Shown: piece after piece, positions 1 to 10,050 of the stretch
How positions within the stretch are numbered: position 1 is the first letter of the stretch
Layout: each line of letters begins with the position of its first letter
From: Rhexocercosporidium sp. MPI-PUGE-AT-0058
Lineage: Eukaryota; Ascomycota; Leotiomycetes; Helotiales
Assembly (NCBI GenBank): GCA_020746875.1
Contig: JAGTJL010000008.1
Coordinates: 2,356,001 to 2,420,000 of the forward strand
DNA length: 64,000 bases
Direction of reading: 5' to 3'
The notes under the pieces: model-generated
Seen by the model: the letters and a program-made list of their open reading frames with translations, nothing else
Databases searched by the model: none
What the model was told of the DNA's origin: nothing
Position numbers and translations under genes: made by a program

Positions 1-45
1 GACGTCTATGCCCCGCCAGAACGCTTTCTAATATACTTTGTATAG

Positions 46-2239
46 GCTTGCAGATGATTGGGCCTCACAAGCCACATTCTTCAATTGTTGTGGCCCGACC
101 GAAGTCACTATTGTCAACACCATGCACAGGTATGTGTTGCACCGCTGCACAACTCAGATCCTTTCCTCGCTTTACGTAAACACTTTACTGATCAAGACAG
201 GCACAAACTTGGAAACCAACTTTCAATTGGTAAACCAGTTCCTAACACCAGCGTTTACATCTTGGATGAAGATGAAAACCCAGTACCGATCGGGCAGACG
301 GGATTGATGTGGGTTGGAGGTGCTGCCGTTTCACGTGGATACCTTAATCTCCCAGAACTTACATCGACACGCTACAAACGCGATAAATTTGACAGTGCCG
401 GGTAACTTATTGCATCGCTTTGGAACAGAGTAGCGCTAAATTTCTGACAGATCAGTAATGTTCAATACCGGTGATTTATGCCGCTGGAATTCGGACGGCT
501 CGATTGCTCATGAAGGTCGTGCCGATGATCAGGTCAAGATCAAGGGCTTCAGAGTCGAACTAGACAGCGTCTCGGCATCTATGGAAACCGCACCCTTCGT
601 AACTAAAGCCTGCGCAATCTTCAGCGAGAAGGTCCTTTGGGGATTCTACTCAGGCTCTCAATATGTTGATGAAGCTACAGTCAAAAGCGTCGTTGAACAA
701 CGCCAACCCTACTATGCCGTCCCCTCAAAATTCGTTTTCCGGGAATCATTACCAATGACTGCAAATGGAAAGATCGACAAACGAGCTTTGCTGGCTTCAG
801 TGGGTGGAAAACCCATCACACCACCTACCACGCCGGAGCTGTCGAAACCACTGCCTGCATTTGCTCCTTCCGAGAAACAACAAATGCAGATCATCGTCGG
901 ACCTCCTTCGACTTTTTCGTCAAGCGATTCAGACAGCGAATATTCCGAGAAATACGCGCTCCCGGAGAAGAAGGGCAGGCACGGACTGCGTGCCCTGAGG
1001 CATAGGATCTTGTCTCTCTATCGAAGACTGTTTACCCTGGTCTTTGTTGTTAATCTGGTGGCGGTATATCTGATGGTTTCTTTTGGTCGCACTGGAAAGG
1101 GTTTACAGAACATTTCTACGGCAGTCGCGGCTAATCTTACTATGGCAGTCTTGATGAGACAAGAGTATGTCATCAACGCCCTCTTCACAGTTGCCTGTGC
1201 AGTCCCAACTTCATGGCCTCTTTGGATCCGACGCAACTGCGCGAAAGTATATCATATTGGAGGACTGCATAGTGGGTGTGCTGTCTTCTCGCTTGTTTGG
1301 CTCGTCATCTTCACAGTAGGCACAACTATCAACAATCCAGACCCGGCGACTCTAGTCGTCTCGTATCTCATCATAGCTCTCATGCTTGCAATGGTGGGAA
1401 CAGCACACCCAACAATGCGAATGAAGTACCACGACCGCTTCGAGCTGGTCCATCGTTTTGCAGGCTGGACTGCACTTGCTCTTTTCTGGGCCCAGACGAT
1501 CGTAGTGACAAACAGCGGCCGAGGAGCGAAGCCACTTGGCTCTGCGTTATTAGCCAGTCCGGGATTCTGGCTCTTAACGACCGCAACAAGCAGTATCATA
1601 CTACCTTGGCTTCATCTCCGCAAAGTCACAGTCCGAGCCGATATCCTCTCTGCCCATGCAGTCCGCTTGTACTTCACCTACGCCAACCCCACAGTCGGGA
1701 CCGCAATCCGTCTTTCGGAAAGACCTCTGGTGGAATGGCACGCATTCGCCACGATCGCGAAACCAAACGACAAAGAATTCTCCGTCATTGTCTCAAATGC
1801 AGGCGACTGGACAAAGAGACAGATCCAAAAAGGACCCACAAAGCTCTGGGTTCGTGGAATCCCAGCATGCGGCGTCCTTCGTATCGCTCCGTTATTCCGC
1901 TCGATAGTCCTCGTTGCGTCTGGTTCTGGAATTGGGCCTTGTTTACCTGTCATTTATGCCAAGAAGGTCCCATGTAGGATCTTCTGGTCGACACCTCACC
2001 CCGAGCAGAATTTTGGCATTGAGATCATAAATGCAATCAAGGACGCTGATCCGAATGCCGTTATTCACAACACGAAAACGCAGGGACGTCCGGATATGGT
2101 GGCTATCACCTACCGGCTACTAAGGGAGAGTAATGCAGAGGCAGTCGCCATCATCAGTAACAAGAAACTGACGCAGATGGTTGTGTATGCGATGGAGGCA
2201 AGAGGCATTCCGGCATTTGGTGCAATTTTCGATTCTTGA
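46..2239 (+). CDS. NRPS-like adenylation domain fused to membrane and FNR-like reductase domain (5' partial)
   Basis: The 5' end lies outside the window; bases 1-45 look like an intron end (branch-like TTCTAAT, acceptor TATAG). Visible exons are 46-129, 201-401 and 451-2239, joined in frame by introns of 71 and 49 bases. The first exons carry the adenylation core (CGPTEVTIVNTMH) and the third starts with FNTGDL, then GRADDQVKIKGFRVEL and NGKIDKRAL, the classic A-domain end motifs. No carrier (thiolation) domain follows. After a Ser/Pro-rich acidic linker (about 800-1000) come roughly six hydrophobic segments (1030-1610), with histidines in YHIGGLHSG and HDRFELVHRFAGW that could bind heme by analogy with ferric reductases. 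A soluble tail with GSGIGP (about 1919-1939) resembles an FNR/NAD-binding fold. This suggests an acid-activating enzyme coupled to membrane redox chemistry; the substrate is unknown. Confidence 0.8.
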
Positions 2240-2393
2240 ATGGGGGCGGTTGTGGTTGTGGCTTTGGTTGTGGATATTACCTTCGCTCACTTACCTTTAC
2301 CATTTACCTATGGCATATTTTCTTAACTTACCTACTTGCTTCATCGTGCTTGAATAAACGCTCCGAATTACCCGTGATACCAGCTCGCCCAGC

Positions 2394-2738
2394 TCACATA
2401 GTTTTGCATTTAGTCAAAATAAACTTACTCCCAGGTGGAGGCGCAGTAGTCGATCCATGCATCGTTCCCGTCGGGGGAGTCAGCTGCGAACGCAGGGGCG
2501 GGCGAGTATCAGACTCAGATCCTGGTGGAACAAGAACAGCACGAGGGGGATCACATACATCACACTTCAACTTGTCTTTTACTAGACCTAGATATTGATA
2601 GTTCGGACAATCCTTGATGTCAGCCCAGTTCTCAGGATCCGGTCCGACTCTATGGCCTGCATAGGGTCTGCAGAAGAGAACTTGGGATTTCGCTTGGATG
2701 TGGCCGCAGCTCCATTTGATGTGGTGCTCTTGACACAT
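2394..2738 (-). CDS. small Cys-rich hypothetical protein, 114 aa
   Basis: A single open frame encodes 114 residues that begin MCQEHHIKWSCGHIQ. Cysteines at 2, 11, 23, 44, 59 and 62 and histidines at 5, 6 and 13 are spaced like a small zinc-binding protein; the CDVC pair (59-62) is typical. The C-terminal third is Pro/Ser/Thr-rich and of low complexity. Many ascomycete genomes carry short proteins with this 'C..H....CGH' opening, but their role is unknown to me. It converges tail-to-tail with the adenylation-fusion gene, whose stop is only about 155 bases away. No signal peptide or membrane segment is visible. A spliced, longer form cannot be excluded. Confidence 0.5.
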   Translation of the reverse strand: MCQEHHIKWSCGHIQAKSQVLFCRPYAGHRVGPDPENWADIKDCPNYQYLGLVKDKLKCDVCDPPRAVLVPPGSESDTRPPLRSQLTPPTGTMHGSTTAPPPGSKFILTKCKTM

Positions 2739-2899
2739 CGTAGATGTTGGGCTGATGGGTCCTTGTGGGCGAGCAGGGCTCGGTTAGAGGGGGCGTGGTT
2801 GTGGTCAGCAATTGTGTCTGTTTATTGGATTCCGGCCGAGCTAGGTAAGGTGGAAGGGTTGTCGTGGGTGCGAAGTCCAGTCGCACCACGTCACGTCAA

Positions 2900-3914
2900 C
2901 TAAACTTTCAAACAATACAAGCAACATTGCGGAAAGTCATATGTATTTAATCATGTTACCTGTTCTGGATCGAGCGAGTGCTCTGTTCTACGCGAGCTCT
3001 CCAGACAAACTCTAACCAGTGATTCGGTGACAAGCCTATTGTACTCTCATTCCTTTGTAGGTTTGTTGCAAGGCCCATAGTTCTCTTTGTGCCTCCAAAA
3101 TTCTTAGATTGGTCTCAAAAGTCCTTTGTTGTCGTTGAGACTACTATGGTTATATTTCTCTCTTCTTTGATGCTCACTTAATGTTTACCGCTACTGCAAG
3201 CGAACTCGCTTACTGGTGTCACACTTCCAATGCTAAATATCTGATAAGGTAAACGCATGTGATGAATTCTAGACCCCAGGTGGTTTCGTCAACGAGAGTA
3301 GTCGATATGATGTCATTGAATGAAATATATCGTTGACCTTGGATAACCTGCCAAAACACTTTCAAGAAGGTCCCTGTTCACTTTCCCAAATTACCCTCGA
3401 GGCAAGATGGCGACAAATGAACGTAAATCCCCACCCCCTTTTTCTCTTTTTTTGCCACCCGAGAGAGGTCTAATGGCATTTCACAGAGGACGCCCGGTCG
3501 TAATCGTGTCAACCCCAAAAGCCGCATGGGGGTGGTCATGAACCCGAAAATTTCCTACAAAAATTTACCTCTACCAAAAAAAACTATTGATCATGGCACT
3601 GATAACGGTCTGATAAAGTTGCGAATGATTCATGTGTTTAAATAGCTCTCCAATATATATTACCCACTGTCAATGTATCCCAACAAACCTCGTGAAGAAT
3701 TTCCCGGGGGACCATCCCGTTTCTTACCACATCATTAAATCCCACACATTCTTTCCAATTTCTTCTCTCAGCTCTATAACTTTTACTTCTCCTTTCAGAA
3801 ATTCGAAGTAACTGAGCAAAGGATCCCGGAACCGCTGAAAATGCCTCCGCATTTTGGCCAAAGTGCGCCTCAGCTGTGAGCAAGATCTCACACTATCACC
3901 CTCGAAGGTCTGGT
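2900..3914. other. intergenic, no gene seen
   Basis: This stretch lies upstream of the small Cys-rich gene and downstream of the transporter stop. It is moderately AT-rich with short A and T runs near 3440 and 3560-3590. Open frames at 3638-3918 on the minus strand show no family signature. I see no repeat or RNA gene. Confidence 0.4.
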
Positions 3915-6404
3915 TCAAAGGCTCGCCCTAGGCACCGCTTGTTGCGTTGCAACCCTCGTAATCTCATCTCCACCCACCTCCCTCCTCTCGCTCCCAAGCT
4001 CTCTTCCAGCAAACCCCTCCACGTCCACCACGCCTCCCTTCACCCTCCCCAAACGCACACCCCTCTCCCTCTGAAAGTCCCTAAACTCCACAACGCCTCC
4101 AACCAACTCCCCATACGCACTCCCAAAAACCTCATCCATGCCCTCCAAGGTTCTCCCCTTCGTCTCCGGGACAAAGAAGAAGACGAAGAGGCCCATAAGT
4201 GTGATGCAGGCGGCGAAGAAGAAGAAGAATCCTCCGTGCAGGTTGGTCAGCATGGTGGGTGAGGTGCGAGCGACGATGAACTAAGGGTTGGAGGTCTTAG
4301 TAACTTGGTGATGGGAAGGGGGGGAAGGTTAAAGATGGGGTAAGGGGACAGAGAGGAGGACGAACCTGACAAATCCACTGTATGGCTGTTGTGAGACAGA
4401 CGGCGAGTTCTTTGATGCGTGTGGGGAAGATTTCTGCGCAGTAGACCCAAACGACTCCGTTCCAAGCGACGGAGAAAGAAGCCTAAACCAAATTAACAAA
4501 AAATTGTCAGCCAGTACTCCAAGCCAACCATGGCTCAAATTTCCCATAACCACAGAATGGCATGGTCACAAAGATGGGGAGGTAAAGTGAGGAATCGGGG
4601 GAGATGGAGAGGAGTTGGCTCACAGCATAGATATAAACACAAACAATCGCCACCCACCCCGCTACACTCTTCTCCTGCTCGACCTTCAGATCAATATGTT
4701 TCGCAGTCACGAATGCGCCGATGTACCATAGCGAAAGACAAGTACCAATCGAGCTGGTGATGAGGAGTTTGCGCCGCCCGAGACGGTCAATGAAGAATAC
4801 GAGGGAGATGATGGTCGCGATGGTCTTGACCGCTGCGTACATGCCTGCACGATTATCAAAGTTAGTGGATTTCAAGGTCAACACGTATTTTCGCTTAAGC
4901 TCCTGTCTCATCCTCTGCGTCCGTTATGGAAAAAGCAAGTATGAAATGAAGTGAAACGTGATGTGAGGACTCACCAGAAGCCAATAGCACAACCCTCGTC
5001 CCACTAAAGCCAATACTCCTAAAAATAGTCGGCGTATAGAAATTGACACCGTTGATGCCTGTGAAGTTCTGGCCAGCCATCAACGCCATCCCAATCAAGA
5101 CGCGTTGCCTATTTCCCTTCCACCATAACTCGCCTACCAACCCCCACTTCCCTTTTCTACTTCCGCCACCATCGCCACCAGTAACAGCAGCAACAGAGTT
5201 AACATTCGAGCCATCCTCCCTCCTGATAGCCTCCTCAATCTCCTCAACTTCTAAATTTACATACTCATGCTCCGCCTCCAAATGTCTCACGTAAGCCAAT
5301 ACTTTCCGCGCTTTCTCCACCCGTCCTTTCTTAATCAAGAACCGTGGTGATTCGGGCAGGAGGAAGAGAGAGGCGAGGATGAGTAGGATGGAGGGAATGA
5401 GTTGCATGGCGAGCGGGATCTGGTATTGGCGGGGTGAGTGCGGGGAGATGTATTCGTTGACGAGATAGTTGCACCAGTAGCCGAGGAGAGAAGAGAGCTG
5501 GTTGTTGATCTCGTAGATGCCGACGAGTGTGCCGCGGATCGAGGGGGGTGAGAGCTCGGCTATGTACTGTTGGGAGGGTCTCAGTGGATTGTGTCGGGTC
5601 GGGTATGGGATTTGCTATGGGTTAAGATGCGATAGGGACTTACGAGGGGCTAGATGTATGTCAGCATTTACTTACACGACATTGAAAACATTTTTGGCAG
5701 AAACTCGAAAATTCAAAGGAGCACTGGAGCAAGAAGGAAGGGAAACGACTTACCACCACAACAGTTGCACCTCCAGCACCCAGACCAGTGATGAAGCGTC
5801 CCGCATACATCAAATTCAACTCCCCATACGAGAACGTCTATTACCTTCAATTAGCTCATTCCTCTCCTCATTCTCCTCCCATCTCCTCCCCCCTCTGCTT
5901 TTCTCCAAACCCAAAAGAATAGAACAAGGCACTCACCTGCATCCCCGCCCCTACCGTATAAACACCCGCACTAACCGCGAGCGCAACCCTGCGTCCCCAG
6001 AACTTCATACCAGGGAACGTAGCCATAGCACCCACCAACCCACCTATCTGGAGTAAAGAGACGATATTCTCGATTATAGTGTTGGAGGCTGGTGTGCCGG
6101 ATGGAGGAAGGGAGAAGGCGTGTGTGAAGGAGGGGAGGACGAGAACGCCCGCTATGACGCCGTTGTTGTAGCCGAACACTGTGTGGAGGTTAGTGGGATG
6201 TAGGCGTCAGGATGGGCTGGAGAAGGTGGATTTTAAGGTGGAATTAGAGAAGGGTTTAGTTGTGAGATAAGGGGAAGGGAGAGGGGAGGGAGAAATAAAC
6301 GCACTCCAGCTCCCCAAACAAGCGAGAAATGTCAACATATATGGTCTGTAACCATAGACTTCAGGCGGTGTGGGCCTATCTTCTGGAGCGCGAGAGAAGC
6401 CCAT
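3915..6404 (-). CDS. MFS sugar/quinate-type transporter, about 575 aa
   Basis: Eight exons assemble in phase: 6404-6305, 6178-5937, 5837-5754, 5649-5644, 5566-4975, 4844-4624, 4482-4366 and 4280-3915. All junctions have GT/AG borders. The product has the sugar porter hallmarks: GYNNGVIAGVL after the first helix, GRR, GRFITGLGAGG, PESPRFL at the end of helix 6, GQNFTGINGVNFY in helix 7, DRLGRRKL, and PETKGRTLEGMDEVF after helix 12. About 575 residues and twelve predicted helices fit the family. The sequence around PLYIAELSPPSIRG and the Gly-rich insert in the central loop resemble fungal quinate permease-like and hexose transporters, so it probably moves a sugar or related polyol/acid with protons across the plasma membrane; the substrate cannot be read from sequence. 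Exon 4 is only 6 bases long. Confidence 0.9.
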
Positions 6405-7528
6405 CTTGACGTTTTAAGGTACCGGAAGTTGAAATGATTGAGAGAGAATGGTTTGCGAGAGGTAGGAATGAGATGGTGCGGATAAAGATGTGAGGAGGGG
6501 GCGTGGACGCATTGAATGGTCACGGTAGAATTGTTGAGCTGAGTTGTGCTGCGTTGAGTTGAGGGGCGAAGATGTGAACGAAGTGATGAGATGAGATGAG
6601 ACTAAATGTGTCACTGAAGTAGATTGTGGTGTATAGCAATACTTTCTTCTTCCTCTAGATAAGACGGCGAGAGAGATAAATGACAAGCAACTTTCTAAGA
6701 GCTTAGAGCCAAGTACAGAAGTGTGTAAGTGGAGTAAGTGGTAGCAGATAGGAAGTACCGAGACTCAAGATCCTGTACATCAATAGGAAAATCAAAGAAA
6801 CGGAAGAAGAAGAGAAGCCGTGAAGTTCAAATCATAGGACTTCTCACCAACTGGGGACCTCCTCTAAATAAGGAAAAACTAAGCATCGAGGAAAATGCAG
6901 CGGCAGAACCCTCAACCGCATAAGTCAACAGCGACAACGGAGTCTCATTCTCCATATCAACATGAGCACATGTCCTTTTTAACTCTCGTACAGCATGGAA
7001 AAGCTGTAAGAGTGGGGGAGGTGTAGGTGTGTTGAAATAAGATTCTGCGCTACTTGGCTTGCTTAGACTGGAAGGTCAGGGATGGGGAAGGTCAAGCGAA
7101 CACTTGATACTGGCAAGTTAATATGAAGGGCTTGTGGTTGGTTGGAATGTAGATATGTGCGAAGTTACAGAGGAGATCAAGGGGAAGAAAAGAAGGAAAT
7201 TGAGGTACTAAGATATGCGGGTTAGAGGGCGAGATCGGAGTGGAGTAGATGTATTGGAGTGTGGTGTTATGATTGGTTGGCTAGCTGGCTGGTTTCTTGG
7301 AGGGAGGTGAGATACTGAGCCGTCGTAGCCGAGTTTGAAGTACTGCTTTGGGGCAGAATGGGAGTCCTATATTGTGTTGTGATGTCTATTGTTGTATCTT
7401 CGTGCTATGTGACTAGCAATCCCTTCAAACCACCCTCAGCCCCCACAATTCATTGTACCCCGCCAAAAGCCCTTCATCATCTTCAACCCTCGCCCAGTGT
7501 AAATTCCTAAGTGGCTTATGGCCAGCTT
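6405..7528. other. intergenic between transporter start and ARPC5 end
   Basis: This is the 5' flank of the transporter and the 3' flank of ARPC5. It is purine-rich in places (GAGA and GGAG tracts near 6240-6300 and 7000-7320). Short open frames are not convincing. No repeats, TATA-like site or RNA gene stood out. Confidence 0.4.
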
Positions 7529-8468
7529 CTAAACCTTCCTCCAATCAGTCATGCACCGTCCCACACATCCCAAACCCGCAACATCAACAACCTTCTCATG
7601 CCACGAAAGCAGCACGCTCATAGCGGCACCACTACTCTCACTTTGTGCACCAGGTCTTCCTCCCATCTGCGAGAAGCCCGCGCCAGTACTCTGCGGTGTG
7701 AGGGTCGAACCGCGGGTGGGTGTTTTGCTGGTTGCGGTGCTGGATGCTGCCATGCCTTTGTAGCTGTTGTGTTGATCGTTAGTTAGCCCTTATCCTGTTC
7801 AAGGTGTAGAAGATGAAATCGCTGGGTGATTGGATGGGAAGACACCCCTTAATCACCCTTCCGTCACCGGGGAATTGGATATCGAAAATGAGAGAGCAAC
7901 GTACAGATATTTCATCAGAACATCCAATGCTTCTCCGCCCCTTCACTCCCAAAAATACGTTGTAGCATCGGTGTCATCTCGCTGGCCTTGATGCTCTGCA
8001 ATACCTCTGTGACGGTCTGTAGGTGGATGTCCTGTTTGTGATTGATCGTTAGCAATGATCCTATCACATTCAAATTCCATCTGCTCGTTTCGTATTCTGA
8101 TATACCACAACACCTTCCCTCGCCCTCCTCTCAAGCTTTCATCAACCCTCTTATCCTCCTCCTCCTCATCTTCGCCCTAAAACCGCAACCCCCCAAAACG
8201 AACACACACGTACCTTAACAATCACATCACCCCCATACGGCGCACTCTCCAACGCGCCCCTTAACGCACCCTCCGCATCCCCACCCCTTAACAGCTGCCT
8301 AACCTGCTGTCCAACTCCCCTCGCCTCATTCTCCGAAACGGGCGCAAATGCAGGGTGGAGTGTCGAGGTATCGAAGTTCGAGGAGGATTCCGGGTCGAGC
8401 GCGTCGATATTGATGGTCCGCCAGTTGTCCGAGAGGGAGGCGGAGGTAACTTGTTGGATTATGGACAT
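7529..8468 (-). CDS. ARPC5: Arp2/3 complex subunit 5 (p16-Arc) with an internal frameshift
   Basis: Exons are 8468-8214, 8031-7905 and 7763-7529, with GTACGT-type donors. The start MSIIQQV, then NWRTINIDALDPESS, VRQLLRGGDAEGAL, the exon 2 helix DIHLQTVTEVLQSIKASEM, and the C-terminal MSVLLSWHEKVVDVAG..C..R.MTDWRKV are diagnostic for ARPC5, the smallest subunit of the actin-nucleating Arp2/3 complex, acting at cortical actin patches and endocytic sites. The expected length of about 205 residues matches. Total exon length is 617 bases, one short of a whole frame: exon 2 opens in frame but must shift by one before the YLYKGM junction. The shift lies near a GGGG run at about 7936-7939, where one extra G would restore the frame. 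This is either a real lesion or an assembly indel. Confidence 0.85.
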
Positions 8469-10050
8469 TTTGAGAGGAAGGGGAGGTTGGTGGGGTGGTT
8501 GATGTGGTTGTGATGAGGGGATGAATAGGATTCGATGGGTTTGGAATTGAAGAGCAGAGAGAGGGGTGTGGTGCGTGTCCTCTTATTGCGAGGAGATTGA
8601 GTGGTTCAGGTAGACGTTATGCTGTGAGTTGTGGTGTAGATGTGGTTGTCTAACCATCAATCGTGGTTCCGGAGCTTGAAATGTGAGGCTCGATGTCCCT
8701 CACCTTCGTCGTCAGCCGCCCCGCCATTCCGCTCCGCCTTTCAACTTCCCGCTCGCCAGACCCTCCGCCCATCCCTTTTCCTCCGTCCCACTGCACCCCG
8801 CTTCCATTCCTTTTCCTCCCCCGAAATAAACACCAATCCCCAGCGCCTTCCGCCCTCCCTCCCATTCCCGCCTCTCCTTCCCGCCCCTCCTTCCCGCCCC
8901 TCCTTCCCAAACCAGCACCTCGCATTTCCCCCAACCCAATCCGTCTCACTCAACCCAAACAGCATCCATGTCCACACACACCAACCCACCCGCCCATCCA
9001 CTCATCCACCAAAAAGAAACCCTTCTAGAATCCTGCACCGAAGGGAGTGACCCGTCACCCAAACCACTGGGCCGGTCATATCATGCATGCAGCTGGATAT
9101 AGAAATGGATTTGCCTGGGATGTCACCCCTTGGCTGGGACGAACGGATCTAAAGCGACGAGCGTGAAAGGCTCGCTCCCATGCAAATAAATGCTTCCCAT
9201 TTCCTCATCCCATTTCTGTAATCCCATCCCTTCATCTTACAAGAGAAGAGAGAGGAAGGGAAAGAACGGGAAGAAGACCCCACGGACCCATCACATACAT
9301 CACTCTGCGTGGGGAGAGAGGGCGATAGATATTGGTATCTTATCCCATGTTCTCGTTTGAAGTGAGGGGGTATTCATTTACTGTACCTCGACCTGGTCAT
9401 CTTGCCAACCCGTCCCGTCGACGTCCTACCATATCTCACGCCGACTTAAGTTTCGGACGTTCCCGTCTGAATATCTTATCATATTCCCCTCCCCCTTCCC
9501 ATCCCGTCTCATCTTTATCTATCCCGTGGCCGTGTGCTGACGACGACGAGCCTTTTGCTTTTCTTTCTTTCTTTCTTTCCGTCTTTCCTTTGCACTTTTC
9601 TTCCTTCTTCCCTTTTCCTCGTCACCCGCCCACTTCAACTTCCATCCCTCCCACCCATCAGCTTCCTCTCCCTCCCACCATCAAACAGGTCCCTAGCTCC
9701 TCTTCCCACCTTCCTTCCAACCACCATTCTCCTCCCCTCCCCTCCACCATCCCCTTTCCTTTTTAAAACCTATCAGATAACAACCGCACTACACACCTCC
9801 CCGGCGTCCCCGCAGCTGGAAAACCACCCTCCCCTCCTCTCCTTAGCTCACCAGCACCAGCCAATCCAAGGAATCGACGGGGCGTCCGTCATATCGTGTC
9901 ATATCGCATCGCATTCCATCCCATCGTGTCATATATGACCAGTCAACTCAAGTCAACCTAAGTCAAGTCAGCTCCATCGTGGACACTGCATCCATTCATT
10001 AGCAGGCGTCTCTCTCATTCCTACAGTAGTATCACTAGTCTCTTTCTGGC
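8469..10050. other. gene-free, strongly pyrimidine-rich on + strand
   Basis: This is the ARPC5 promoter side. Two long C/T-rich tracts (about 8690-9030 and 9480-9770) carry CTTT, CCCTCC and TTTCC motifs and generate open frames that encode only Ser/Pro/Phe low-complexity peptides. Fungal promoters and 5' leaders often contain such tracts. I see no coding gene. Confidence 0.45.

Noticed and set aside
9332..9938. Open frames of 134-144 codons on the plus strand
   Set aside because: They are generated by C/T-rich low-complexity sequence; the peptides are only Ser/Pro/Phe/Leu runs with no family signature.
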